A stretch of DNA of 64,000 bases, taken from positions 124,001 through 188,000 of the forward strand of contig JADWOT020001402.1 in NCBI GenBank assembly GCA_036345935.2. The letters run 5' to 3'. The notes beneath the pieces are model-generated. The model did no database searches. It worked only from the letters and a program-made list of their open reading frames with translations, and was not told the origin of the DNA. Shown in pieces: positions 10,903 through 23,814 of this stretch. The DNA comes from Taenia hydatigena. Lineage: Eukaryota > Platyhelminthes > Cestoda > Cyclophyllidea > Taeniidae. Within the stretch, counting starts at the first letter, position 1. Every line of letters begins with the position of its first letter. The position numbers were made by a program, and so were the translations under genes.

Positions 10903-13459
10903 CTAATTTGAAGTGTGGTGATGTGTTTCATGCGTACATTCACATACACCCTTTAAGCCTCTAATCACTAGGGCACCCTAGGGTGTAATTTAAGCGAAAT
11001 CCAACGCAGTTTTTGACCGTGAAAGCACACCTTGGCCTTTGCTTTGAGTTACCGCTGGCTTATTTGGCCAAGACCTACTTGGCAATTTGTATTATTTGGG
11101 AAGTGTAATTCGCTGTTTAGACAACTAACTTCACTGACAAAACAGGGCGTTCTTAATTGCAAACCAATCTATAAGTCTTAACTGACTTTCCTCTGAATTA
11201 ATATGGGCGGAATTGCTTGCACAATTTTGTTTAATGCAAATTGGTGTTGAGTGTCAACCCTGTTGCCACTGCTTAGGTAAGCATAAGTCGACAGATGATA
11301 AAATGCAGCTATTTGAATTTGCGACGTGCTTCTTTAAGGGTATATTTTACCTGGTATTAAATTAAGGCATTCGAGCTCGAATAATTATGTGCATATTAAT
11401 GTGCTGTCACTGCAGCTACTCTATCGAATTCAAAGACATGACGCTCACCATCTAGCATGCAAATTTAGCTTGTAAAAATTTAGCGGAACACGCTTAGCTT
11501 CCTGATATCAGCTGTGCTGTTGCTTTATTCAGCCATCTTACAGAAATCCTAGGTCTATTCAATCAAAAATAACCTTTAGAAATTCTCTAAAGACCGTTTA
11601 TATGCAGCCTACAATGGTCGACAACTCCGCTGCAATTATTGTTCCTAGAACAATACGCTTGAGCTTATGCAGTCAAAAGCTCCATTGTAGCGCGACATGC
11701 TCTAAAATTACTTTGAAATTGCCGTGTGATCCATCACAGATTTCTTCACAAATATCTTTTTACACCTCAGTAGTAAACTTCCACAATCGGTCATGCAGAA
11801 TATGCTTATGCCCCACAATTCTCGTTGAAATTATTTTGAAACTTTTGTTTTTTCCGGTTGTCAGCATTGTGTTAGTGTATGCATTTTTCGCGATTCAGAA
11901 ACTTTAGCACGCCAGATTTTGTACCGGTCTTTAAACGTCCTAATCGATACGATTTCATACCTCACCATTTTTGGTCGAATCACTGCACCACTATTTTGTC
12001 TTTTGCTTTCAGTTTTTGTTACCCGTATGCGCTCACGATTTCGCATTCGCTTGCAACAATTATCAGATTTTATTTCGCTAACTTTAGGACCAGTAACTAA
12101 TGCAGATTGTCAACGATGTGCATTTCTTTTCGTCGCGACACACTTCAAAGTTTCTTTTGCCTCAACCTGCGATCCAACACAGTGCAGAGTTTTGACATGC
12201 CACATCAGCTCCCTTGTTACTCGTTAGAACAAAAAAAATAGGGAAGACTTGATTTAAAGTCATGATTGCTCGCCAAAGATCCTTTCCACCTCGTCAAATA
12301 GGTGTCACTTTCAGCCAAGTGCATAGAAAAGTATACCCACATATTCACGGAGGTGATCCTGCAATCAAAAAAGTTTGTAATCAAAATGCACATCTGTTAT
12401 TGATGCATAAGGAGCGCAGCATTAAATCATGTGTGAAATGACAGTCGAAAATGACCCCACAACTTGATTGGCACTTAGGCACCCATTTCTTGGTGTTTTC
12501 CACGTTCATCCTGCTTGGCATTGCCAGAGACTAGTAGATACAGAGCACAGCCGCTTTCACCTGAGTCTGCTGCCCTGCAAGCTTGTTGGTGTATACTCAA
12601 GACTTTGAAAAAGAACGAAGAATACGACGGAGTTCAATCGAATTCAGACCCACGCGCAGTTCCCCAATCAAGCTCTATTAAGTTGATTGCACAAATTTTG
12701 GAACTGATGATTGAAACAGATTATCGCTGATGTGCCTTTGTTTTCGTCGCAACAATCATTGAAGTTTCCATTAACCCGTCTTATGATCAATCACAGTTTA
12801 CAGCCCCGCGCACAGTAACAGCTCTCTCAGCACCCATTATAGCAAAAAATCGCGAAAATCTTGCTGTAAAAACGTTGTCCTTTTGTGAAATATGTGCCAA
12901 GGTTCGTTCTGTAAGTTGACTTTCACAGAGAAATAAAAAAATCTTGTTCCCATCCTTTCGCTTATCTGCTTCGCTGCTTGCTGTCTCCGTGTCTTCATGC
13001 AATAAATGAAAAGTAGATCTCTACAGGCTGCAACATAGTTGATTTTGCTGAATGCGGGCCTGAAAAGGAACCATCGTTTAAAGAGGAAAGGCAACACCTT
13101 TGCACTATACGAAAGCGGACATCAACGATAGACATCTTGGACTCGAAAAAATTGGCGTGAAGAGGGTTATCGAGTCTTCCTACAAAGGGGAAGGGAACAT
13201 CTCAGCTGACATTCCGCTGATTTGTTGGGGACATTATCAAGTTTAGCAGCTGACTTAAAAGTTTTATCAATTGTAGACCGCGTCTGTGCACCAAATCACC
13301 ACAAAAGTACATTTCATTACCCATTTATTGAGTAAAGTCATGTAAAAAAGATAATAATACTAGTGTTCTTGTTTAGTTTATGGCAAAAGTGATAAAAAGT
13401 ACCTGTTTTGACACTAAATAGACCAAAATTATGTAGAAAGTTAACTTGCTCATCCATAA
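10903..13459. other. Stretch without recognised genes, with a thrice-repeated motif
   Basis: No gene was recognised. Three segments of about 70 nt (around 11671-11745, 12105-12186 and 12716-12799) resemble each other in the same orientation. Each has an alternation of TTTCGTCGC-like and AAGTTTC-like blocks and ends in GATC-A-A/TCACAG. They may be remnants of a tandem duplication. Confidence 0.35.
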
Positions 13460-13832
13460 CATAACGCGCGAAACGCTGACCCAAAAGGCTCTAACTTTTT
13501 CATCTACCATATCCTTTAGGAATGTAATGAAAAGAATTTACACAATCTGCTTTTGCCCTCTGGGTGATATTAAGTGCGAAGATATTTTTAGACAGATCGA
13601 CAGGCCAAAGCAAAGGATTTGGTAAGTACACGTGTTTGGTTAACTGCTTTTTAAATTGCCACGATCTCTGTTAACCGCGATGTGTCCATCCACAGGTTTT
13701 GTCAGCTACGACAACAACGTGAGTGCGCAGAACGCGATGCGCGCAATGGATGGATGTGATTTGGGAGGGAAAAGGTTAAAGGCTCAGTTGAAGCGCCCTG
13801 AAGGTGGATCTTTTATAAGCCACAGGTCTTAA
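13460..13832 (+). pseudogene. CELF/Bruno-type RRM3 pseudogene with intron
   Basis: Two exons of the third RNA-recognition motif of a CELF (Bruno-like) splicing and translation regulator are visible. The first (about 13460-13621) reads GSNFFIYHI (RNP2; family LFIYHL), but an in-frame TAG sits at 13517-13519 and the frame must shift between about 13536 and 13575 to continue as SAKIFLDRSTGQSKGFG. A GTAAGT donor follows at 13622 and the intron ends CACAG at 13695 (74 nt). The last exon (13696-13832) is open: [12 protein letters not shown] completes RNP1, then [11 protein letters not shown] and a TAA stop, as in the C-terminus of the family. The kept intron shows a DNA-level duplication rather than a retrocopy. 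The stop plus frameshift argue for a dead copy unless they are sequencing errors. Confidence 0.8.
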
Positions 13833-14509
13833 CGACTGTTGTAGCTCTTGCTAGTTTAATTTTAAATGTTCCATTTCCCTTTTTTAGCAGACGATCACAA
13901 ATAAGGCGCCTTGCCTGTTGGCGCTTTTATAGCGGACTACGGTGCTCTATTAGATTATAAAATGGTTAATGAACTCAAGGATGAGTAAACTATTACATTG
14001 TTAGCACTTTGATCTATGACGTTCAATTTCAAAAAGAGTTAAACAGGCTGTTACTAATCTATCATGGTGTTTTGGATGTCACTACTCAGTGTTTGCCCGG
14101 GCGTCACCTGGTGTGATGTATACTTGCCCTTGCCAGTGTCAATTCCACCATTTCCCACGCGCTAGTTGGATTGCATAACTATCAGTTATAGGAATTTTGG
14201 GTGACTTATTTGATAGTTTCTCCCACTTTTGTACAAGAAACGCAGCTTTTGCATTGAGAGTTATGCCCTGCATAGATTTTAAATGTGACTTTACGCATAT
14301 TTAGCTTAATGCAACGTTTTACCTAGTCAAACGCATCAGCAATTTTTTCTCCCTTACTTCCAAATGCGCTAATTTGCACAAACGCCTTTATATAGGCACA
14401 TGTTGCACAGCACCATTTTTAATTTTCTCGCGCCTTGTAATGCAAACCTTTTAATGTTTTAGGTGGCCAGTTCCTTTGTATCAACTGTCATGCCTATGTG
14501 AGATCCACT
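13833..14509. other. Unrecognised stretch with old similarity to 5.3-5.6 kb
   Basis: No gene was recognised. The part around 14240-14360 is loosely collinear with about 5380-5510 (matching blocks around GAGTTAT, CAGATTTTA, TAACGTT and CATTTTTT), which points to an old dispersed repeat. Confidence 0.3.
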
Positions 14510-14815
14510 ATATTCCTTCAATAAATATTTTACTTTGATGATCCTTAATTTTTGGAATAAGGTTTCGAGAAAACGTGCCTTTTCGTAGCATGTTTATTAA
14601 TTTTGAATGTGAGGTGTGATTTATAATGGGAAGCATGCGAGCTAAGAAGGAAGGTTGAAATATTCACGCTTGCTTTGAATTATCAATCGGCATTAAAATA
14701 TTTGTTTGATATCCCCTCTAACTCTTACATGAAAACGAATTACGAGTTAAGGATTAATTATTGGAATGAAAGTAGGATCTTCTTTGTTATAAAGATTAAA
14801 CGGCATTTTCGTATG
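14510..14815 (+). repeat. Dispersed repeat R1, copy B
   Basis: This is collinear with 1-314 at moderate identity, including a shared block just upstream of the fused zinc-finger relic. It ends at GTATG (14811-14815), which overlaps the start of the zinc-finger segment. Confidence 0.75.
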
Positions 14816-14880
14816 TGCGTCTGCATGCGCTCTGACATTTTCGACCGATCGACAAAGGCAGGTCGGCAGATTTGGGTCTC
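14811..14880 (-). pseudogene. Second copy of the zinc-finger relic
   Basis: The minus strand reads ICRPAFVDRSKMSERMQTH, matching the finger-2 block at 2238-2303 (ICKPVFFDRSNMSRRMQTH), including the Arg in place of the first zinc-binding His. The shared Arg suggests the two copies descend from one already decayed finger. Similarity ends on the right at about 14880. Confidence 0.6.
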
Positions 14881-17800
14881 AGAATCTTGTTCACCCTTGC
14901 AACAGCTCATGATAGAACTCATGTTATTGCTGCTATTTATGTTCCTCTAATGCGAGCTGATCCAATTGCGAAATCGGAATGCGAGGAGCATGTTCATTTT
15001 GCTGCTGTACTCTATGTCTCTTGTAGTGGCAAGCTGGTCAGGTTTGGAACTTAAAGGCTTGTTTATTTTGCAATAAGTTGTGGCAGTACGCGTGTTAATA
15101 TTGTCACTTTAGGTCGTATCGATTTCTCGAAGTTTAGGTCGGTGCATCTGCATGACATTACACATGTATAATAATGACTAGTTATTCTCTTCGCATGTAA
15201 GCAAATTGGTTTAGAGGGGGAAAACAAAAGCACAAAAGGTGCCAGATCACATATTTCACCGTTTCTCATAAGGGCTGTGGCTGTTAGCTTTTTGCGGTGC
15301 TGATAATACAGATCCCTAGTAATATAATTTTATTCTGATCCAAAATTCGCTGAAATTTTGCGTCTTTGTTTGTTTTACTTCCATGTTCGTGTAGGGCTGT
15401 TCCACCGTTTACCAAAGTGTATTGTGGGTAATCTCGACTAGAAGCGAAAATGGCAGAAAACGAGGCAGCAATCTAACATTTTCCGTTCTATCAGCAAATG
15501 GTAGGAATATTTGCTCAGGGTCTTCTTAATTCTGTGGTGCCTAACAGCAATCTTACACGCTAAAATTAATGAGCTGGGATTATCGTGCATTTGAAGAGAA
15601 TGCTTTGGCAAAAACTCTGAGATAACATACGTCTATAGATGGGTTCCTTTTTTTTCCTTTTTAGCCCAAAATTGTTCGCTGCAGTTTCATTATAAACGAC
15701 CTAAAAATCAAATTAGTCTAATGTCCAAGATGACAGTGGGCTGCATGATTGTTTGTGTGAATGCTTGGGGAAAATTCTCACAACAGAATAGGAGCACTGG
15801 CCGACGGTTAAGGAGCTTCAAATGGTTAAGAAAGAACAGATGCCACGCATGCGTCTTTGGGTTTCTCTTTCCTCTGTCCTTATTAGAAATGAGGCATAGG
15901 ATATTGCTTCATCTCGAATCACTCCTGACAGATATCATGTGGGGAGATTATAGAAGCATAAAAGCTGAGAAATAAAGAGTGTAATGTTAATGCCACTTCA
16001 TCCGATTCTAAAAAAAGAAACCTAGAGCTTATTGAGCTCTGCCATAGTTTCCAGCAAATATCCTGCCACGCATCGCTAGTGCTGATTTTGTCCGTGTGTG
16101 GAGAGCCTATTGTGAAGTAGATGTTTGGGAGAACACATGTATTTTGCTGTCAGGCTTCAGGCCCTCCTTGTTCAAGCAATAGCTGCAATGCGTATTTGGA
16201 ATTTTTTCGCTGTTTTGAATGCCTGTTGCAGTTTATTGTCAAATTTCGCCAACTTAGTTCTTGATAAGTAAGATGCCTTTGCTTGAATAGGTGAGTGAGT
16301 GAGCAGTACTGTCTCTAAAATGGCTTTTATTGAAGTGTTCTCATCCTCATGAAATAAAATAGCCCGACAAGCTTAGACATCTTGCGGTCATTCGTCAACA
16401 AGACTTTGAACTAACTCAGGGCATAAACACATTTAGCAAGAATAGTTGCATGTGTCGTTTTCATGCTAACCAGCCGTTATACATCGTTTTCTTTTCTAAT
16501 GAATAAAACAGCGATTGCTGAAGTGTCGGACTAGGAGGGTGTGAAGCCTTCCCCTGGAGTCGTGGCCTCCATCGAATGCATCCATAATTGCGATGCAGAC
16601 AATCTTGTGGCGGAAAGCATGGATGCGGCCACTGCTTGGGAGACTGACCAGGGCCGTTTGGTTTTTATGCGTACCCTTGGGTAATACCGCCTGGCCAATG
16701 AACTGACCATTCCAACTATGTGAATGTGGTACTTCCCTGATTACAGCCTTCATTTTGCTTGTCCTTAGAAATGCTCCTCGCAACACTAATCGGAATTACT
16801 TTTGCTGCTACGCAGCATATATCATGGCATGTGCTCCTTATCACGAAATCATGTTTAGCAAGGCGGTTGTTTGAACTTGAAACAATAAATCTGATGAGGA
16901 CTACTTGCTTTTTCCTTGTTTTTGAGCAAAGGAGCTACGTCACGAATAAATGGCATGGTGCTATCGCTTCTCTTATGTAACCTCTGCCACGGAAGTCTTA
17001 TCGAGCACGCCTAAATAGATTGTGCAAATTTTTATTTTAGGTGGAATTGTGAAGTCCAGTTCCGCGATACGTGTGTTTTTGGCTACACAACTTTGTGGCT
17101 GGACGCTGTTCCGTTAGCCTAATTTAAAAGCCTGGTCATTTGTTGTTACTAGGTTCCCAAATTGTTTTTGAAATGCAAACAGAAGCATTGGATTCTAGTT
17201 CGAAAAGAATGGCACAGCCATAGTGAAGTTCCTTTTAGGACATAGGCATTTTTATTTGCTACGTATTTGTTGGGCCAAAACTGCTGCGTTTGATTAAAGT
17301 TTTTTTTACATTTGTTTTGAAACGTTTGCATTTTAGTGGTGTTGTCTTATTGTAATACCTTCATCTCTGCCAAGAAATGTTGTACCCAGTCGCCAGAACT
17401 TGAAAACACCACTTCGGTAGTAGCAGTAGTACCGCAAAACTGTGCTGACCGTTGAGTGCTCACATTGTCGACAATCTTGTTCTTTAAATGAATGATTTTA
17501 CTCTCCTAATTAGGTTTATCCGTCTGCAGCTCTACTCAGGCTACTAGCAGAGAGTTATTGTTGGGTTCACGAGTAGTATGCGGACTAAACGTAAGCACAA
17601 CTGCGGTCGCTGAAAGGATTAAGCTGCTGCTAATTATTCCTTATCTGATCATAAGATTTTCATATAGAAAGCACCTATGGGTTAAAATAGTTGCAAGTCT
17701 TCTCCCCCTCCTCCACTGCAGCAATTCGATGATCCCTTTTTCTAAAGGCGTGTAATCTGTAACGTCGAAAAGGAGTGGTGAATCCAAAGCCATCGATGGA

Positions 17801-19299
17801 GTCTAGTGAGTGGATCGCCTACGTAAGGCCACTTATGCTCTTCTCATCTAACGCCTCGTTGTTGACTTAACTGCATGGATCCGTGCATCGATCAATAAAT
17901 CAATGAGGCAGCCTGATGCGCGGAGGACTATGTTTGTTATCCGGATAGGATCCCAGGACGATCCAGGCTACGGCGGACAAATAAGTGAATGCAAAGACAC
18001 CGGGTCGACCAAATCTGCTTTTATTTATGACAGTAGGCGATTATGTAATTCGATCAGAGGCAGATTCTCAAACCTCTTTTGCTTTCTACCACTCTCCGCT
18101 CACTATGCTTCCTATCTTTAATTTCCCCTTGAGCCAGCTAAGGTGTTGCAAAAGATGTCAATACATTTACAGTGCATTCAGAACTCCGCTGTGAACTCCA
18201 ATTAGCCAAAAATAGTTCCCAGCTTTGATAATCAACTTCACCCCAAGATTAGGTAACGTGTCAACCTGCGGTTGATGTTTGCTTAATTTCACGGTACCAA
18301 TTTTAGGCAGTTAACTTAATGAGCTTCGAGTGCCTCCTGTAAGCATTATGGGTGCATTAAACTTGGCTACTGCACTTTCACAAAGTAGAATGGACAGGTG
18401 GGTGGTGGATTAGTAGTTGAAGGCATTGACGAAGTAGCAGACAGGGCCTTGGACAAAAGACTCCACTTTTGCTACAGCTCGTCGCTTCTGCTCCTATGGA
18501 CTACTCAAATAGCTAAAAAAACTATAAAGAATAGAGGCAAAACGATAAACGCCATCAGAGGTCACGTCTTAGTTGATTACGGCAATGTGAGGAAGGCAAG
18601 GCCAAATAGGAAGGGCAAGCCTGATAAACCCCTGAATTCTTCAAGTCTTCCCAGTGCGGTGACTTAAAGACCATAATCTTAAGCATTAGGGACAGAGCAT
18701 GCACAAAGGCTACCGCGACATCACTTGACTGGGATGCGGACAGTTAGAACACTGTGGGGCTTTTACAAATCGTCGAGGTAAGTAGGGAGGGGCTCGCCAA
18801 TCAACGATATCTAGACCTATCTCGAAGCATAGGAAAGGGGAGGAGATGACAAGCCGGAACTTATAACCTGTCAGTTAAATAACAGAAGCCGCAACACCGA
18901 CAGGTCTATTAGGTAGGGCTAGGGCGTAAAGAATAAAAAGGGAAACGGAACTTCTTAAATAATGCAGCAAGGATTGCTTTTTCATCGTCGTTTGTAATGG
19001 TTTTTGTAAAGGACTGCTACAATACTTATGTTTTTTAGATGTGCTTTGTAGGTCAAAGGCGGGAGGAGGCTATGAACCTGGTCGTGGAGCAGCGTGATCG
19101 TTCTCCTGAGGCTGGCACATTCGCGTTCGTAAATTGGATCCATTGCCACACCAAAATTCCATGCATTTGGCGAAAGAGAGATATGTTTTTGGAGACTCAT
19201 CCAAACTAGCGGGGATTGATTGGTGGTAATGACTGTGTGGGATGTGGATTCTACAAAATTGAAAATTATTTCACGTTTGATGGGGTCATAATTTGTTAA
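14881..19299. other. Long stretch without recognised genes
   Basis: No family was recognised in 4.4 kb. Open frames of 60-96 codons (for example 16496-16786 on the minus strand and 18398-18667 on the plus strand) show no motif or splice context that I can defend. Confidence 0.4.
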
Positions 19300-21836
19300 G
19301 CACTTATTTTTGGTCTTTTATTAAATGAGCAAAATAATCAAAATAACCTTTCAGGAGTGTAGTTCAGCAGCATTGACGGTTCCTCTAAATTTATGGCTCA
19401 GTTAAATGGACTTCGTGTCGGCATACCATCGCACCACCCCCTACGGCTCATCAAACTACTATTATGGTGGGAATGCTTCAATCAGGGATGGCTACTAAGG
19501 TAAGATTCAATACTGGACTGAGAGGAATAATGAATCATTCCTCTGGCAGATGTATCTCTTCTTTGGTCGCTGTCTTTCTTCCTTCATTCCTTTAGTCTAT
19601 GGCACACTGCCACGCAATTTCACTTTGCCATCTTCATCTCAGACAAGTGCGACGCTGTTAGAGCATCCGATTCATGAATGCGCCTCTCTGCCCCCTATTA
19701 TTACTATCGTTTGGCATGCTGTGCCACCTTTCTGACCGACTTTCATGCATCTACCTTCCTTCGCATCGGTCTGACAGATACACGAGTGATTGTCACTGCA
19801 ACCCGTTAAATACTTCACTCTTAGCCACCTAAGGCCTGTCATCATATGTTAGAAATGGAACGAATGCGTAAATGCTACCTTGCTTAATCAAATCGCTGGC
19901 AAAATAGCTCAACAGCTTGAACTGCTTAGGAATGGCTCAAGAGTACTCTAGCGAAATTCGAGAGCTCTACGTTCACGAAATGCAAGGCACGCGCAAACTG
20001 TGACAATTTCAAACCATCTATTTCACTCCGCATATGCTGTGCGGGGCATCTACATTCAGATGTTCCATCGACCAAGCATCCAGCACATAAATGGACAACA
20101 TGGTGAAAACACAGGTGAGACAACATGTTGGTGGTGTCAAAACACTGATCAAATGAGTCAATAAAACAAGGCCAACCAAATCATAATTTGCCGTGGCTTG
20201 AGCAAAGTATGGTGAGTTACGCCTTTTAAAAATCACCCTCAGTTTACAAGTGCAAATACTTGAAGCTGGACAAACTGCGCACATACACGTTGGCACGTGA
20301 ATAATTGGAGCAATAAAGGCAGTTGATGAAATTGTTAGAATGAGTTGGTCACATTCACTGGCTTGTGCCTGTCGTACACGCGGCAGACTCGAGTGCAAAC
20401 GACACGGGATTAGTCTTCCCATCTTCGGCATTTACGCCCCCGGAACTTATAAAATGATCATATAGAGTCATAATTTACTTGCATTATGTTGAGCACAAAG
20501 CATAAACCAGAGTTCGCTTTTCTCACAACATAAATTAACGAAAACTACCCTTGCAAGGAGATTTGCGATCACTGGTCGCCTCGTGTCTAATAAATGCAAT
20601 GAAGCAGACTTTCCAGACGCTCCCCTTTCAGGCGACCTACACAGCTGGAGAATTCGCTTCACTACTACAAATGTGAATCGACTTTAGTCCACGTGTTTCG
20701 ATGAGGTCTACCCACCGAGAACATAAACACCTAGTTGAACGGAGTATTTCCAGCATGCAGCTGCATAATGGTACGCGTTCATCATGATTAACAAGCTTAG
20801 AACAACCGAATTCATTAAATCCTGCCGTTAGATCGCACCTACGAGTGGTTTAGTACAGCGATTTCACCCATTAGCATTCACTAGCCTTTGGCAGTCTCGT
20901 CAGCATGAATGCATTGGTAGGGTCGTCATACCGTTTCTTCAAATTTTGCAAATAATATTGACGACTTGAAACATTTAGAGGCTCTTGCTAGCGATCTTTT
21001 ACTTTGTCTTCCTTTTATGAGCAAAACGCTAACTGAGCATTTACTGCTTAGCTTCTACATTTCTTAGGTTGCATGCTTCAAACACTGGATTAGATAAGCT
21101 AAATAATTTTTGCCTCTGTTTTTGGAGATTTGATTTCGTTTTCTCATGCTTCTGCCCAGCTATCTCCAGCGATCTCTATAATAGCAATCGCTATGATCGC
21201 TTCATGCGTTCTCATCTCAATGTATGATTGTTCCGGCATTCGGCGAAAGAGCATTTGTTCCACATTGATTTTCGCAGACAAGGTGCAAGTGTACACCAGC
21301 TCTCCTCAAGACGACAATATCCTCTGATAGATCAAATGGAAGCTGTTGCCTTCCTTTCAGCGATGAAAAGCTAGCCATTGAAAGCGATTCGTCCTTAACC
21401 CGCCAATGTTACAGACTTAGTCCTGAAATTTAAAATACTTCCCACTGCGTCATTTAATAAAGGGAAAGCTGTACTTACGATGCTGAAAAAAAGGTGTTTC
21501 GACCTAATGTTGTCGTAACTGTAACTGAAAATCTTTTTCTGGCCAGAGGGAAAGTAGGGCCCAGCTGAGTTGTGTCCAATACCACCCCTTTTAGAAGTTC
21601 AAATGTTTGGGCTGCAATGCAGTTATCCGATGGACAGCTCAGTCATGTCGCAGTTATCCACCAATCACAAACCGCGATTCCATGATGCATCGTAGAAGTC
21701 ATGGAAAGAAGGGGTAGTAAACAGTTGATGTGTCTTTGTCAAAGTACCGACGTGTCTAGGCAATGAGTACGATGTGAAGGAACCACTAGTGAGGGTATCT
21801 GCAAATGCGTAAAGTAAATGTATTGACGAAGGCGTT

Positions 21837-21909
21837 GGTTCCGTGGCCTAATGGATAGGGCGTCTGACTACGGATCAGAAGACTGTGGGTTCGAGTCCCG
21901 CCGGAGCCG
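21837..21909 (+). tRNA. tRNA-Arg (anticodon ACG)
   Basis: This 73-nt cloverleaf has a 7-bp acceptor (GGTTCCG with CGGAGCC, one G-T pair) and discriminator G. The D-stem is GCCT/GGGC, and a 5-bp anticodon stem TCTGA/TCAGA surrounds the loop CTACGGA. The T-arm GTGGG/CCCGC carries the B-box GGTTCGAGTCC. After A34-to-inosine editing it would read CGU, CGC and CGA codons. It has no intron. No run of four T lies within 250 nt downstream, which is unusual for a Pol III gene. The right-arm partner at 45674-45746 has changed its anticodon. Confidence 0.9.
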
Positions 21910-22360
21910 TAAAACTCATTCATTTCTCCTGCTGCATGTAGTAGCACCGTGCCTGTCCAACTATGGATTGCATCAGGAGGGATGGATGTGACACCTGCTT
22001 GGATGCTTGAAGGAAGGGGCAGTAAATTGAGCTAAAATGAGGAAAGTGGAATGTCATCATGCCTGGTGAGAGGCTAAAATCCATAACATCCGCGTTATTA
22101 GAACGACGCCCCAACCTACTGATATGCCTCATCACCACAAATCCTCTACCCTCATTTCCCTTTTGCTTTCTCACTACCAAATCCTTCCCACTACTTTTCC
22201 TCTGCACTCACTCCCTTATATTCACATCTTCTGTGCTCCTCACCCTTCTTCTCCTACCCATTCGCTCCTGTTACTAACCTCCCTCCTTCGAACAGATGCC
22301 ATGCTTCGCCGTTATGACACATGGAATGAAATGTGTGACAGATGAAGTGTGACCAGCGGA
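21910..22360 (+). repeat. tRNA-linked repeat body, copy 1
   Basis: The repeat begins directly at the tRNA 3' end with a TGCTGCATG and GCACCGTGCCTGTCC-type segment. It continues through GCCTGGTGAGAGGC, a short CATCACCAC tract and a C/T-rich half, and ends near GTGTGACC. The same body follows two other tRNA-Arg loci in this arm and their mirror copies, but with different sequence upstream of this tRNA. The first TTTT is at 22161-22164, 252 nt after the tRNA. This could be the body of a tRNA-derived SINE or a transcribed trailer. Confidence 0.75.
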
Positions 22361-22410
22361 GTTGCTTATTGCACCAGTTGACAAGGAAGAAGTACGAAAC
22401 AGGATTTTGG

Positions 22411-22453
22411 CAGTCTCCGTAGCTTAGGGGTCAGAGCACTCGTGAACCAGTTG
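22411..22453 (+). pseudogene. tRNA-like 5' half (tRNA-Thr-like relic)
   Basis: The block CTCCGTAGCTTAGGGGTCAG with GAGCAC resembles the acceptor, D-arm and A-box of an animal tRNA-Thr. The anticodon arm is degenerate and no matching T-arm or 3' acceptor follows. Equivalent relics sit in the right arm (45131-45173, minus) and the third copy (54761-54803 and 58816-58858, minus). Confidence 0.35.
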
Positions 22454-23814
22454 AGTTTTGCCTACCTCATTGCCTCGGCTTCACCATGTCCTGTTTCTTT
22501 AGCAGCTACCCGCTCTAGTATCGTGCACTCACACCACATCCAAACTGATGGATCGAATGCGTAGGTGGGTGGGTAGGTGCATTATTTAATGCTATTTCGT
22601 TTTTTGCAGAAATTAGGTTCATAAGGAAGCTGACATGTGAAACCTTTTAGTTAAAATAAATTCTAGGCTGTACATTTCGGGTTCTAAAGCATTCCCAGAC
22701 ATAACAATCCAGGAATATTAATGAATATGCTGAGTGTATTCAGTAGATGCCTGCTAGCAGGGATTCCATGATGCAGAAAGCGTATCATATTCACAAATTT
22801 CGCGCACTGCTAATTTATTTATGTCTCGCATTCACATTGGCAGATGCTGCTCAGAGCACCCGCATGCGTTCATTTTCCATTGATTTAGGGCAGCAATCAG
22901 GAATTGAATGTTTGCTCGTTAACATTAGTCTTGGTTGAACGGTGAAACGAATTATTCCTCTTTGCGTTTCCATGGATCTGCTAACGTTTAATTTGTTCGT
23001 GGTCTTGCAAGCATTCTGTAATTGATGGCCGCACCTTAATGTTCATTTAAGGGCTGAACAGTTTCTGAAAGTAGCAACACTTGCAACGCTTGCCTGAATG
23101 CGCCTTTTAAGTGCGAGGTGATCAGTGACCACGAATAGGTTAGTGGAGGGAGCATCATCTGCAACTGAGGATGAAGCTAGTCTGAATGAGCTCAGCCTCG
23201 ATCACTTTTTTCCCTGCCTATGTGGTCATTGCACTCAATACGAAGGCCTAAGTATCAAGGCTAAAGATGCGAAACCAATCGTATTGCACTGACAGCTGAG
23301 ATGGTGAAACACTACTCATTACAGAATCCCTTATTCAGCCACGATTCGTCCGAATTACACAGCTCATGGCTAAAAAATACTCAGTACATTAAATTCTAGT
23401 ATTTGTGCGAATTCGCTTCTACATTGTGGGGTCGATACCCTAAATAGGGTGCAAAAACCAGGTCGGTGATACACCCTGACGAAGATTGCTTAATGCGAGT
23501 AAAATTGACTTACATGCAGATGCCTCACAGTAGCCGCTTCCGAGACGTGCGTATGCATGTGGTGATCGGACTTTGATACATGCACCCGAAGGTGAAAATA
23601 ATGGAACGACATAAGATGCGACAAATTGGAATAAAACTGGAAAATTGTATTCCACAAAATAAAGGATATTTTTGAAGTGAACTCTGATCTGCATAAGGCA
23701 AGAAACTGCCAACCTACTCCATACTTTTCTTTCCATAAAATCGTGTGATCAAAAGCTTGTTATTGGTGACACTATCTGAGAACATTCGAAGCAACCGCTT
23801 GCATGTCATTCGCT

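Noticed and set aside
16496..16786. 96-codon minus-strand frame with protein-like composition
   Set aside because: No motif, splice context or second copy supports it.
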